The notes under the pieces were generated by a model. That model was given only the letters and a program-made list of their open reading frames with translations. It was not told the origin of the DNA and ran no database searches. A program made the translations under genes and the position numbers. A DNA stretch of 64,000 nucleotides from Pteria penguin (lineage: Eukaryota; Mollusca; Bivalvia; Pterioida; Pteriidae): contig CM068584.1 of assembly GCA_035048485.1 (NCBI GenBank), positions 67,456,179 through 67,520,178 on the forward strand. Reading direction: 5' to 3'. Below are positions 51,376 to 63,639 of the stretch, in pieces (position 1 is the stretch's first letter; the number at the start of each line of letters is the position of its first letter).

Positions 51376-54300
51376 ACTGAGCCCCTGATACACGATGTAT
51401 CTATAACAACAATCTCGTGTCGTAGCCCCTGATACACGATGTATCTATAACAACAATCTCGTGTCGTAGCCCCTGATACACGATGTATCTATAACAACAA
51501 TCTCGTGTCGTAGCCCCTGATACACGATGTAGTTATAACAACAATCTCGTGTCGTAGCCCCTGATACACGATGTAGTTATAACAACAATCTCGTGTCGTA
51601 GCCCCTGATACATGATGTATCTATAACAACAATCTCGTGCCGTAGCCCCTGATACACGATGTATCTATAACAACAATCTCGTGTCGTAGTCCCTGATACA
51701 CGATGTAGTTATAACAACAATCTCGTGTCGTAGCCCCTGATTCATGATGTATCTATAACAACAATCTCGTGCCGTAGCCCCTGATTCATGATGTATCTAT
51801 AACAACAATCTCGTGTCGTAGCCCCTGATACACGATGTAGTTATAACAACAATCTCGTGTCGTAGCCCCTGATACACGATGTATCTATAACAACAATCTC
51901 GTGTCGTAGTCCCTGATACACGATGTAGTTATAACAACAATCTCGTGCCGTAGCCCCTGATTCATGATGTATCTATAACAACAATCTCGTGCCGTAGCCC
52001 CTGATACATGATGTATCTATAACAACAATCTCGTGTCGTAGCCCCTGATACATGATGTATCTATAACAACAATCTCGTGTCGTAGCCCCTGATACATGAT
52101 GTAGTTATAACAACAATCTCGTGTCGTAGCCCCTGATACACGATGTAGTTATAACAACAATCTCGTGTCGTAGCCCCTGATACACGATGTATCTATAACA
52201 ACAATCTCGTGCCGTAGCCCCTGATACATGATGTAGTTATAACAACAATCTCGTGTCGTAGCCCCTGATACACGATGTATCTATAACAACAATCTCGTGT
52301 CGTAGCCCCTGATACATGATGTAGTTATAACAACAATCTCGTGCCGTAGCCCCTGATACATGATGTATCTATAACAACAATCTCGTGCCGTAGCCCCTGA
52401 TACACGATGTATCTATAACAACAATCTCGTGCCGTAGCCCCTGATACATGATGTATCTATAACAACAATCTCGTGTCGTAGCCCCTGATACATGATGTAA
52501 ATTATAACAACAATCTCGTGTCGTAGCCCCTGATACACGATGTAGTTATAACAACAATCTCGTGTCGTAGCCCCTGATACACGATGTAGTTATAACAACA
52601 ATCTCGTGCCGTAGCCCCTGATACACGATGTAGTTATAACAACAATCTCGTGCCGTAGTCCCTGATACATGATGTAGTTATAACAACAATCTCGTGTCGT
52701 AGCCCCTGATACACGATGTAGTTATAACAACAATCTCGTGTCGTAGCCCCTGATTCATGATGTATCTATAACAACAATCTCGTGTCGTAGCCCCTGATAC
52801 ATGATGTAGTTATAACAACAATCTCGTGTCGTAGCCCCTGATACATGATGTATCTATAACAACAATCTCGTGTCGTAGCCCCTGATACACGATGTAGTTA
52901 TAACAACAATCTCGTGCCGTAGTCCCTGATACACGATGTAGTTATAACAACAATCTCGTGTCGTAGCCCCTGATACACGATGTAGTTATAACAACAATCT
53001 CGTGTCGTAGCCCCTGATTCATGATGTATCTATAACAACAATCTCGTGCCGTAGTCCCTGATACACGATGTAGTTATAACAACAATCTCGTGCCGTAGCC
53101 CCTGATACATGATGTATCTATAACAACAATCTCGTGTCGTAGCCCCTGATACATGATGTATCTATAACAACAATCTCGTGTCGTAGCCCCTGATACACGA
53201 TGTAGTTATAACAACAATCTCGTGTCGTAGCCCCTGATACACGATGTATCTATAACAACAATCTCGTGTCGTAGCCCCTGATACATGATGTAGTTATAAC
53301 AACAATCTCGTGTCGTAGCCCCTGATACACGATGTAGTTATAACAACAATCTCGTGCCGTAGCCCCTGATACATGATGTATCTATAACAACAATCTCGTG
53401 TCGTAGCCCCTGATACACGATGTATCTATAACAACAATCTCGTGTCGTAGCCCCTGATACACGATGTAGTTATAACAACAATCTCGTGTCGTAGCCCCTG
53501 ATACACGATGTAGTTATAACAACAATCTCGTGCCGTAGCCCCTGATACATGATGTATCTATAACAACAATCTCGTGTCGTAGCCCCTGATACATGATGTA
53601 TCTATAACAACAATCTCGTGTCGTAGCCCCTGATACACGATGTAGTTATAACAACAATCTCGTGTCGTAGTCCCTGATTCATGATGTATCTATAACAACA
53701 ATCTCGTGTCGTAGCCCCTGATTCATGATGTATCTATAACAACAATCTCGTGCCGTAGCCCCTGATACACGATGTAGTTATAACAACAATCTCGTGTCGT
53801 AGCCCCTGATACACGATGTATCTATAACAACAATCTCGTGTCGTAGTCCCTGATACACGATGTAGTTATAACAACAATCTCGTGTCGTAGCCCCTGATAC
53901 ACGATGTAGTTATAACAACAATCTCGTGTCGTAGCCCCTGATACACGATGTATCTATAACAACAATCTCGTGTCGTAGCCCCTGATTCATGATGTATCTA
54001 TAACAACAATCTCGTGCCGTAGCACCTGATTCATGATGTATCTATAACAACAATCTCGTGTCGTAGCCCCTGATACACGATGTAGTTATAACAACAATCT
54101 CGTGTCGTAGCCCCTGATACATGATGTATCTATAACAACAATCTCGTGCCGTAGCCCCTGATACATGATGTATCTATAACAACAATCTCGTGTCGTAGCC
54201 CCTGATACACGATGTAGTTATAACAACAATCTCGTGTCGTAGCCCCTGATACACGATGTAGTTATAACAACAATCTCGTGTCGTAGCCCCTGATACATGA

Positions 54301-54895
54301 TGTAGTTATAACAACAATCTCGTGCCGTAGCCCCTGATACACGATGTAGTTATAACAACAATCTCGTGCCGTAGCCCCTGATACATGATGTATCTATAAC
54401 AACAATCTCGTGTCGTAGTCCCTGATACACGATGTAGTTATAACAACAATCTCGTGCCGTAGCCCCTGATACATGATGTATCTATAACAACAATCTCGTG
54501 CCGTAGCCCCTGATACACGATGTATCTATAACAACAATCTCGTGTCGTAGCCCCTGATACATGATGTAGTTATAACAACAATCTCGTGTCGTAGCCCCTG
54601 ATACACGATGTATCTATAACAACAATCTCGTGTCGTAGCCCCTGATACACGATGTATCTATAACAACAATCTCGTGCCGTAGCCCCTGATACACGATGTA
54701 GTTATAACAACAATCTCGTGTCGTAGCCCCTGATACACGATGTAGTTATAACAACAATCTCGTGTCGTAGCCCCTGATACATGATGTATCTATAACAACA
54801 ATCTCGTGCCGTAGTCCCTGATACACGATGTATCTATAACAACAATCTCGTGCCGTAGTCCCTGATACACGATGTAGTTATAACAACAATCTCGT
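51376..54895. repeat. 44-bp satellite-like array, about 80 copies
   Basis: The unit is CGTAGCCCCTGATACACGAT followed by GTATCTATAACAACAATCTC and GTGT. Copies differ almost only at a few fixed positions: CAC/CAT, TAC/TTC, GTATCT/GTAGTT, GTGT/GTGC and GCCCC/GTCCC. TACACGA and TCGTGT within each unit are inverted and could pair. One copy carries an inserted AA (near 52498). No open frame is conserved. Confidence 0.99.
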
Positions 54896-55159
54896 GTAGG
54901 TTGAATCGTTAGTGGTTTACGCCAAATTTTACTCACATTGTAACATGGAGACAGACAGACACGTGACACCCCATTTTTGACGTAACTGAATTGACCTACC
55001 ATATAGTAGTATGCAGGAAAAAGTGTTCTCGGCCATCCGTTTGGCTTTGGTTTAATTTGTTTTCTTTTCAAAATTCTGACCCCCATCTTTTTTTTAGCAA
55101 TTCAATATTCTGAAAAGTTGTGCCCCACTTTCCTTTATTCAGCTACGACACTGAGTAGA

Positions 55160-56300
55160 GAAGGAGAGTCAGGAGGGGACATAGGGTAGTAGAATAAGGA
55201 AGGGATAGAATCGGGAGGGGACATAGGGTGGTAGAAGAATAAGGAAGGGATGGAGTCGGGAGTGGACATAGGGTGGCAGTAGAAACAGAGAGTAAGGAGG
55301 GGGCATAGGGTGGTAGAATAAGGAAGGGATAGAGTCGGGAGGGGACACATAGGGTGGCAGTAGAAACAGATAGTAAAGTCAAGGGGACATAGGGTGGTAG
55401 AATAAGGAAGGGTTAGAGTCGGGAGAGGACATAGGGTGGTAGAATAAGGAAGGGATGGAGTCGGGAGGGGACACATAGGGTGGCAGTAGAAACAGAGAGT
55501 AAGGAGGGGACATAGGGTGGTAGAATAAGGAAGGGATGGAGTCGGGAGGGGACACATAGGGTGGCAGTAGAAACAGAGAGTAAAGTCAAGGGGACATATG
55601 GTGGTAGAATAAGGAAGGGATAGAGTCGGGAGGGGACATAGGGTGGTATAATAAGGAAGGGATGAAGTCGGGAGGGGACACATAGGGTGGCGGTAGAAAC
55701 AGAGAGTAAGGAGGGGACATAGGGTGGTAGAATAAGGAAGGGATGGAGTCGGGAGGGGACACATAGGGTGGCAGTAGAAACAGAGAGTAAAGTCAAGGGG
55801 ACATATGGTGGTAAAATAAGGAAGGTATAGAGTCGGGAGGGGACATAGGGTGGTAGAATAAGGAAGGGATGGAGTCGGGAGGGGACACATAGGGTGGCAG
55901 TAGAAACAGATAGTAAAGTCAAGGGGACATAGGTTGGTAGAATAAGGAAGGGATAGAGTCGGGAGGGGACACATCGGGTGGCAGTAGAAACAGAGAGTAA
56001 AGTCGAGGGGACATAGAGTGGTAGAATAAGGAAGGGATGGAGTCGGGAGGGGACACATAGGGTGGCAGTAGAAACAGAGAGTAAAGTCGAGGGGACATAG
56101 GGTGGTAGAATAAGGAAGGGATGGAGTTGGGAGGGGACACATAGGGTGGCAGTAGAAACAGAGAGTAAAGTCGAGGGGACATAGGGTGGTTGAATAATTA
56201 AGGGATGGAATCGAGAGGGGACACGTAGAGTGGTAGTAGAAACAGAGAGTAAGGAGAGGACATGGGTGGAAGTAGAGAGAGAGTATAAACGGGGTTACTT
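55160..56300. repeat. About 84-bp purine-rich minisatellite
   Basis: Units combine GGTGGTAGAATAAGGAAGGG, ATGGAGTCGGGAGGGGACAC and ATAGGGTGGCAGTAGAAACA. The plus strand is almost entirely purine; minus-strand open frames (55135-56182) reflect this composition. Confidence 0.96.
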
Positions 56301-56439
56301 ACAGGGTGACAATAAAAAGTGGTAGAATCGGTAGGGGACATAGGGCGGCAGTATGGACGGGAGGGTACATAGGGTGGTAGTAGCGTTGAGAAGGGACATA
56401 GGGTGGCATTAGAGAAGTAGAAACGGGATGTGGCGTAGA

Positions 56440-57700
56440 GATGTGGCGGGAGGGGACATAGGGTGGCAGTAGAGAGTGAGTAGGGTCGGGAGGGTACAGG
56501 GTGGCAGTAGAGAGGGAGTAGGGTTGGGAGGGGACAGGGTGGCAGTAGCGTGTGAGTAGAGTTGGGAGGGGACAGGGTGGCAGTAGAGAGGGAGAAAGGT
56601 TGGGAGGGGACATTGGGTGGCAGTAGAGAGGGAGGAGGGTCGGGAGGGGACATAGGTTGGCAGTAGAGAGTGAGTAGGGTCGGGAGGGGACAGGGTGGCA
56701 GTAGAGAGGGAGTAGGGTCGGGAGGGGACAGGGTGGCAGTAGAGAGGGAGGAGGGTCGGGAGGGGACAGGGTGGCAGTAGAGAGGGAGGAGGGTCGGGAG
56801 GGGACATAGGTTGGCAGTAGAGAGTGAGTAGGGTCGGGAGGGGACAGGGTGGCAGTAGAGAGGGAGGAGGGTCGGGAGGGGACAGGGTGGCAGTAGAGAG
56901 GGAGGAGGGTCGGGAGGGGACATAGGGTGGCAGTAGAGAGTGAGTAGGGTCGGGAGGGTACAGGGTGGCAGTAGAGAGGGAGGAGGGTCGTGAGGGGACA
57001 GGGTGGCAGTAGAGAGGGAGGAGGGTCGGGAGGGGACATAGGGTGGCAGTAGAGAGTGAGTAGGGTCGGGAGGGTACAGGGTGGCAGTAGAGAGTGAGTA
57101 GGGTCGGGAGGGGACAGGGTGGCAGTAGAGAGGGAGGAGGGTCGGGAGGGGACATAGGGTGGCAGTAGAGAGTGAGTAGGGTCGGGAGGGTACAGGGTGG
57201 CAGTAGAGAGGGAGGAGGGTCGTGAGGGGACAGGGTGGCAGTAGAGAGGGAGGAGGGTCGGGAGGGGACATAGGGTGGCAGTAGAGAGTGAGTAGGGTCG
57301 GGAGGGTACAGGGTGGCAGTAGAGAGGGATTAGGGTCGGGAGGGGACAGGGTGGCAGTAGAGAGGGAGGAGGGTCGGGAGGGGACATAGGGTGGCAGTAG
57401 AGAGGGAGGAGGGTCGGGAGGGGACATAGGGTGGCAGTAGAGAGTGAGTAGGGTCGGGAGGGGACAGGGTGGCAGTAGAGAGGGAGTAGGGTCGGGAGGG
57501 GACATAGGGTGGCAGTAGAGAGTGAGTAGGGTCGGGAGGGGACATAGGGTGGCAGTAGCGTGTGAGTAGGGTCGGGAGGGGACAGGGTGGCAGTAGAGAG
57601 GGAGGAGGATCGTGAGGGTACAGGGTGGCAGTAGAGAGGGAGGAGGGTCGTGAGGGGACAGGGTGGCAGTAGAGAGGGAGTAGGGTCGGGAGGTGACATA
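56440..57700. repeat. 38/41-bp G-rich purine minisatellite, about 32 copies
   Basis: The unit is ACAGGGTGGCAGTAGAGAGG followed by GAGGAGGGTCGGGAGGGG, with a longer CATAGGG variant. Three minus-strand frames of 219-534 codons are open simultaneously, which is only possible through the repeat composition. The plus strand has several G runs per unit. Confidence 0.97.
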
Positions 57701-60000
57701 AAGTGGCAGTATATAAAGAGGGAGGAGTCGTGATGGACATTGGCAGTAGAATAGAGGGAACAGAGCCGGGATGGACATAGGGTGGCAGTAGAGATGGAAC
57801 ACAGCCGGGATGTGTCAGTAAATTAAGAGAGAACGGAATCGGGATGGACATATGGTGACAATAGAATAGAGGGAACGGAATCGGGATAGCACATGCGTTG
57901 GCAGAAGAGGGGGAACAGAGCCGGGAGAGAGAAAGAGAGAAAATCGAGATGGAGTCATTTCCGAGGTGCGCATGCTCATTATTCTTCATTCATTCATGCA
58001 TTCTGCTTTTTAAAAATGGTGTAGGGAGAATAAATCTATGCTTATCGCTCTACAAATATGAATTAATGCATGTATTCATCAAATTAAAATAATACTGTAC
58101 GGTATCGTTGATCTCAGTTCCCTTATAATGTGTGTGTCATTGTGACAGAGTGTGTTATTGTGGCAGTATGTGTCATTGTGACAGCGTATGCCATTGTGAC
58201 AGTATATCATTGTGACAGTATGTGTCATGTGTTCCAATACAATTACCCTACAAATCATACAAATGTTTTAGCTCTGTAAAATTGTGAAATTTTCCTGAAT
58301 AAAGTGATGATCGCATGGAAAACCCATCAGTTTGATTTCTCTGTAAAAATAATCTCTTTAAAATTGTCGATCGCCTATATGTCCACTGTTTCTGGAACAC
58401 CATTTTCTTGAGGTATGTACTTGTGTTTAACATGTGCAGATGGCCTACTGTAACAATCGTTCTTGGAAGAACCCTTTTTCTTCATTATTAGTCCGTGTTA
58501 TGATGCGCAGTTCTGCACCCCCACCCCCAAAAATGGTGTTGGCAGCAGATCACATGGAAATAATACTAATTAATATACACTGTACCTTAACTAACACCTA
58601 ATACAATAAAGATATATTATGTATCATATTGTATTCAGATTACTATTGAAACTTATCAACTGAAACTGATGCCTCATGATTCAGTGCTTGGCGACTTTAC
58701 AATGTTGAAGTTTGTATCCAGTCCCCATGTTACCACTCCTAACAGACAGTGTGTCTGAGAGAGAGACAGGGGGAGGGTATGTGAGTTTTTGTTGTCGCCC
58801 TGTTTTGCATTCTATGGTTCAGTAGTAAGATGAAACCTCCTGGTGTACCATACGGGTGTTTCTTATTAGATAGAGATCATGAGAAGTTCAGAATTCATTC
58901 TCATGTATATAATGTTCAGCAAAAGTTCGCCTTTATTAAAGAATCACAACACCGTAAACTGACTAAGGAACTGTGGTACCTCGTTATCCTCCATACAGAT
59001 ACGTGTATTGATTCTGATTTAAGACATGGTCTCCCCATTTAGGCTTGACTCCCCAGAAGTCATGTAGCCTGCAATATAAGTACACAAAAAATGGACGCAA
59101 ATTCACACGTAACTATGGTGTGTTCATAACTCGATAAAGATTTACATGCATGTAAAACTCTAAATGTAAAGAATTCTACTTGATTCACTATAGCAACATA
59201 CGTATGGGGGTGTTCAGAGGCATGGGACAAAGGAGAGGTGCCCCGCATTAAAAAGTGGAAAGAGAGAGAGTTGTGGGTTACAATTTGCGCCCCATTTTGG
59301 CAGTATGTTTTATCATAAAATCATGAAGAACTTACTATTTTTTTAGGGTGGGTGGGGATGAGAGGGTGGATGTGGTAAGTTTTCAGTTTGATTTTACATA
59401 TTTTATATCCCCGTGGAATATTTGTCCCAGAGTCCAACTTTTTTGACACCAGGAAAAGTCAGTAAGTAATTAACCATTTGACCACAAGCGTCAAGGATAA
59501 CTGGAATAAAAGTGAAAATGTCAGGCCTACGGGGATAGTGATGATGCAAGAGTATCTATAAGAGGGAAGAGATGTTGCTATATATAGTATAACTTGAAAG
59601 ACAGTTATTCGACTGAATACAATACCGGTACTTTACAGAAAAACGGAACACTGTAAAGTTATGAACTCTTAACACACAGGTTTTGTTTTTTATGGAAACA
59701 TATAAACAAGTGAACGATGAAATGCGCTTTTAGAATTCCAATTATTTATCGATTTACATTTTTGGTTCAATAACTATCGATTCTCTTTCTGTTAACATTT
59801 CGGACCCCAATTCCTATACTTAGCTTTAACATTTCGAACCCCGATTTCTATGCTTGGTTTTAACATTTCCGATCAACGTATAGATACCACAAATCTTAAA
59901 ATACGGTACATACATTTAATACGTTGTTTGTCCTTTTTCAACGAATTATGTAAAAAGATATAAATGTATTAGAATAAGCCAACTATAAAATGTCAAAGGG
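57701..60000. other. 2.3 kb intergenic stretch
   Basis: Decayed GGGATGGACATA-type copies run to about 57930, and a small GTGTCATTGTGACAG repeat lies at 58130-58230. The 70-codon plus frame at 58830-59042 has no recognised homology or splice context. Nothing else supported. Confidence 0.5.
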
Positions 60001-60004
60001 CCAA

Positions 60005-60715
60005 GTCGGATCACTAACCCCCTCATACAGCTTATTGATCAGTGATCACAATAACCCCCTCTACGAACCTAGTTATCAGTGATCACTAACCCCGGCCCCT
60101 CTCTCAGCCTAATAATCATTAACCCCTCTCCCAGCCTAGTGATCAGTGATCACTCACCTCCTCTCCCAGCATGGTGATCAGTGATCACTAACCTCCTCTC
60201 CCAGCCTAGTGATCACTAACCTCCTCTCCCAGCCTATTTATTAGTGATCACTAACCACTTTCCCAGTCCAGTTATCACTAACCTCCTCTCCCAGCCTAAT
60301 GATCAGTGATCACTAACCCCCTCTCCCAGCATGGTGATCAGTGATCACTAACCCCCTCTCTCAGCACGGTGATCAGTGATCACTAACCCCCTCTCCCAGC
60401 ATGGTGATCAGTGATCACTAACCCCCTCTCCCAGCATGGTGATCAGTGATCACTAACCCCCTCTCCCAGCATGGTGATCAGTGATCACTAACCCCCTCTC
60501 TCAGCACGGTGATCAGTGATCACTAACCCCCTCTCCCAGCATGGTGATCAGTGATCACTAACCCCCTCTCCCAGCATGGTGATCAGTGATCACTAACCCC
60601 CTCTCTCAGCACGGTGATCAGTGATCACTAACCCCCTCTCCCAGCATGGTGATCAGTGATCAATAACCCCCTCTCCCAGCATGGTGATCAGTGATCAATA
60701 ATTAACACTCTCTCG
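60005..60715. repeat. 35-bp palindrome-bearing minisatellite upstream of WDR18
   Basis: The unit is GATCAGTGATCACTAACCCC followed by CTCTCCCAGCATGGT; the left part is older and more diverged. Each copy contains TGATCAGTGATCA, overlapping GTGATCAC and TGATCA palindromes. Confidence 0.96.
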
Positions 60716-60762
60716 GACCAAACGATCAGTGATCCCACTAACTTGATAACAATAATGATAAT

Positions 60763-60799
60763 ACCAGAGACATAGACTACATATTAGTCTATGTCTCTG
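60763..60799. repeat. Perfect short hairpin
   Basis: CAGAGACATAGACT and its exact inverse AGTCTATGTCTCTG are separated by about seven bases. It is isolated from any array and could form an RNA or DNA hairpin. Confidence 0.9.
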
Positions 60800-60986
60800 A
60801 TAATATAGAAATAAATAATGTGTAGGGTAAATGAACATTGTCATTTGAGGTTATTAAAAGTTCAGATTTCGTCACCATATCATATCACTACAGTACAACA
60901 GACTCCTACCTAGTTCAATAGAACGGTGAAAAATCACGCGTTTGTTAAAATTGAAGAGTTTATTTCAATTTCTAATCCAGGGGGGG

Positions 60987-61231
60987 GGGGGCAGTTGTTC
61001 GAAACTTTAAATACCGGTTAAGCTAACCAGTGGTTAAGGTTTGAAACACAATTAATTTAATTTATAAGATTTCTGTATAAAAATATAAATTATTTTGCAA
61101 AGCTTGTGTCATATGCTACAAACCAGTACACATACTTTGACTTAAAGTCTTCACATTTCAAAAATATAGTCAGATGAAATTCATCCATTGGTTAGCTTAA
61201 CCAGTGGTTAAAGTTTCGAACAACTGGCCCC
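60987..61231. mobile_element. MITE with about 45-bp inverted ends (245 bp)
   Basis: The left end reads GGGGCAGTTGTTCGAAAC and the inverted right end GGGGCCAGTTGTTCGAAAC. Both continue through TTTAA into GGTTAAGCTAACCA. The interior is AT-rich and non-coding. A clear target duplication could not be defined because of the G run at the left edge. It lies about 300 bp upstream of the WDR18 start codon. Confidence 0.85.
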
Positions 61232-61541
61232 AGATACAGACTCTTCACCTGGTTTATCTTTTATCATTTAATTTAATTTGCAGAAATGCTGTGGAAGACT
61301 TCTATTTAAGTCATAGACATTAAAGCTCCAGTGTGAATGAAAGATGTTATTAACTAAAAAGGTGTCGTTTCAACACTTTTCAGTACTGTGCCGATGTTAA
61401 AGCAATCGATTGTAGTCATTTCGGTGTTTCGTCTCACTCTTCCTGATCATAGTCTTTTCTAAGTGTAGGTAGATGTGTATATCTCAAGGATAATCAAGCG
61501 TACATTTGACATCGAACACTATACTCTCACGTTGACGGTGC
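61232..61541 (+). promoter_or_regulatory. Presumed WDR18 5' flank and UTR
   Basis: The only sequence between the MITE and the start codon. No TATA box or other firm element is recognised, so the role is inferred from position alone. Confidence 0.35.
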
Positions 61542-62828
61542 ATGAGAATGAATTCGTGTTGTGAAGTGTTGCTGAGCACGGACGCCTCAGGGCAGATGTT
61601 CAATGTATGTGTTTGGGACATTGATTCCGGCACAGGTATTCTGACATATAAAGGAAACACGACAGCGCCCCGCACACTTGCCCTCATAGCCGATCAATAC
61701 CTCGTCGGCGCCACGCCTAACAAACAAGTTCTCAACGTGTGGGGACTCCAAAAGAGAGATCACATGCATATGAAGATGGTGTGCCCTGGGAGAGTAACTG
61801 CCCTTGATGTCACACTAGATGGCATGTACTGTATCGCGGGGATATCGGAGAAAATACATGTGTGGCAGACCTGTAGTGGCCGTCTCTTGACGGTGCTGAG
61901 CCAACATTATCAGAATATTTGCTGCATCAAGTGTTCAGATGATGGCACTTTTTTCATTACTGGAGGTGATGACAACCTTGTAATTGCTTGGTCACTGCCA
62001 CAAGTACTTTCTGAAAGTAATAACCAAGGCATAAAGGCATCACCATTGCATATTTGGTCTGATCATTCATTACCGATAACGGACATATGTTTAGGGGTTG
62101 GTGGATGTGTCAGCAGAGTTTTATCCTCTTCATTGGATCAAACATGCAGAATGTGGGATATGAACTCAGGTGAACCATTATTCACTCTTCTCTTTGATGT
62201 TCCGATATATTCTGTCACTATGGACACCACTGAACTTCGCCTCTATGCTGGTGGCAGTAATGGCAAGATATACTCACATAATTTGTTTGGAAATTCAACA
62301 AAGGATTATAACATTCAAACAGAGAAAAAAGACACGGTAGGGTTTGACTGTCATGAGAAACAAGTCACATGTCTATGTATGTCATTGGATGGGAACAAAC
62401 TCATATCTGGTTCCCATGACAACACAGTGAAGGTGTGGGATGTGTTTAGTGGACAGTGTCTTCGTACCTTGCACCATAAAGGGCCCATAACAAACTTATG
62501 CATGGTTTCTATTCCACCTGGCATTGTAAACCCAGAACTGAAATCCACATTTCCATTACAGAACTTCCAGTGTCATCTAAATCAAAGCCGTGACGAGAAG
62601 GGAGATCACTCAGTAGACACTCTTAATGTGCTACTGCAGAATGACAAGAGGGACAATAAATCACAGTTGTTCTCCGTTTTGAGTAGTAGTGTTTCAGGTG
62701 AAGACATAACACACAAAAATAAGGAAGAAGAGTTAACCAAATTAAGATCAGAGGTTAAAAGTTTAAAGGCAACCAATACAGAACTTTATCAATATATAGC
62801 AAATGATCTGCTTTATAAGGGAAAGTAA
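61542..62828 (+). CDS. WDR18: WD repeat-containing protein 18 homologue (intronless)
   Basis: A single uninterrupted frame of 428 codons, against 432 in human. It shows the N-terminal VWDIDSGTGILTYKGN, QLVIAW-type and SSSLDQTCRMWDMNSGE blades, VPIYSVTMDTTELRLYAGGS, ISGSHDNTVKVWDVFSGQCL, and a C-terminal coiled coil (EEELTKLRSEVKSLKATNTE), all in the order of human WDR18 and yeast Ipi3. With PELP1/Rix1 and TEX10/Ipi1 this protein helps 60S ribosomal subunit maturation (ITS2 processing) in nucleolus and nucleoplasm. The start is ATG 61542; a second ATG two codons on is equally possible. The vertebrate gene has several introns and this one has none, yet the frame is intact. Confidence 0.95.
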   Translation: MRMNSCCEVLLSTDASGQMFNVCVWDIDSGTGILTYKGNTTAPRTLALIADQYLVGATPNKQVLNVWGLQKRDHMHMKMVCPGRVTALDVTLDGMYCIAGISEKIHVWQTCSGRLLTVLSQHYQNICCIKCSDDGTFFITGGDDNLVIAWSLPQVLSESNNQGIKASPLHIWSDHSLPITDICLGVGGCVSRVLSSSLDQTCRMWDMNSGEPLFTLLFDVPIYSVTMDTTELRLYAGGSNGKIYSHNLFGNSTKDYNIQTEKKDTVGFDCHEKQVTCLCMSLDGNKLISGSHDNTVKVWDVFSGQCLRTLHHKGPITNLCMVSIPPGIVNPELKSTFPLQNFQCHLNQSRDEKGDHSVDTLNVLLQNDKRDNKSQLFSVLSSSVSGEDITHKNKEEELTKLRSEVKSLKATNTELYQYIANDLLYKGK

Positions 62829-62902
62829 CTGTGTGCATTCAGGATAGCGAATCAAGACGTGAAAGATGACAAATTGTGTTTATTTGAACACTTTGTATCG
62901 GG

Positions 62903-62912
62903 AATAAATAAA
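62903..62912 (+). terminator. WDR18 poly(A) signals
   Basis: Two overlapping AATAAA hexamers (62903 and 62907) about 75 bp past the stop codon. Confidence 0.75.
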
Positions 62913-62919
62913 GGATTAA

Positions 62920-63630
62920 TATGATAGTTAGTGTTTATTTCAACATCAACTTCATTTCCTAGCCTTGAATTCTTAGTTGTAGTTTATACAAAGTTCCTAT
63001 GGTGCTAGGATGATAAGAGTCAGTCTGACCCCTAGCTTCCCAGCTATCCCCCAAAAATAGACCATGCATAGCTTCCCAGCTGATGTAACTTGCTACCAAT
63101 TCAATATAAAGTTGGCGATTCATACAATGCGGATGTTTTGTCATGTTCAAGAACACAACTCAAAAAATTCTGATCAGAATCTGATTTCAACATTAAGACC
63201 AAATTTTACCAAGCTCTACTTGTTTTTAGAATATTTAATCTATGTATGGCAGGCACTAAAACTGGACTTTTATATCTTTGGTTTTCTCCTGTGTGCTATT
63301 GGAGACATTCATAATCTCTGGTCTATCAAAGAAGACAATTATTGACTGATAATTATCTTGTGGATTTTGTACAACAGGAGTATACTTTCAGGTCAAAAAT
63401 TTAGAAGTAAATTTGAAAAAATTTGAGTTTCCATTGCTGATGAACCCTGACTACAATATAGTACTCTGTCCCTTGGTTTTGCTATTCTGGTGGTTATATT
63501 GTAACTGTATATTAACAAGTTGGAGGAAGAGCAAAGCATTGTTAGAAAAATCATCCCTAAAACAGAGTATAAGGGCCTCTTGTATACATTAACACCCACA
63601 GCAACAATGTATAAAATAAATGCTGTGCCT
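62920..63630. other. Downstream flank of WDR18
   Basis: AT-rich, with no recognised gene. The open frames of up to 93 codons here lack homology. Confidence 0.5.
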
Positions 63631-63639
63631 ATGTTGAGA

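Noticed and set aside
56198..57989. Several overlapping long minus-strand frames (proline/leucine/serine-rich)
   Set aside because: Three frames are open together over the purine-rich array, a composition effect.
58830..59042. 70-codon plus-strand frame
   Set aside because: Looks protein-like in composition but has no recognisable domain, start context or linked exon.
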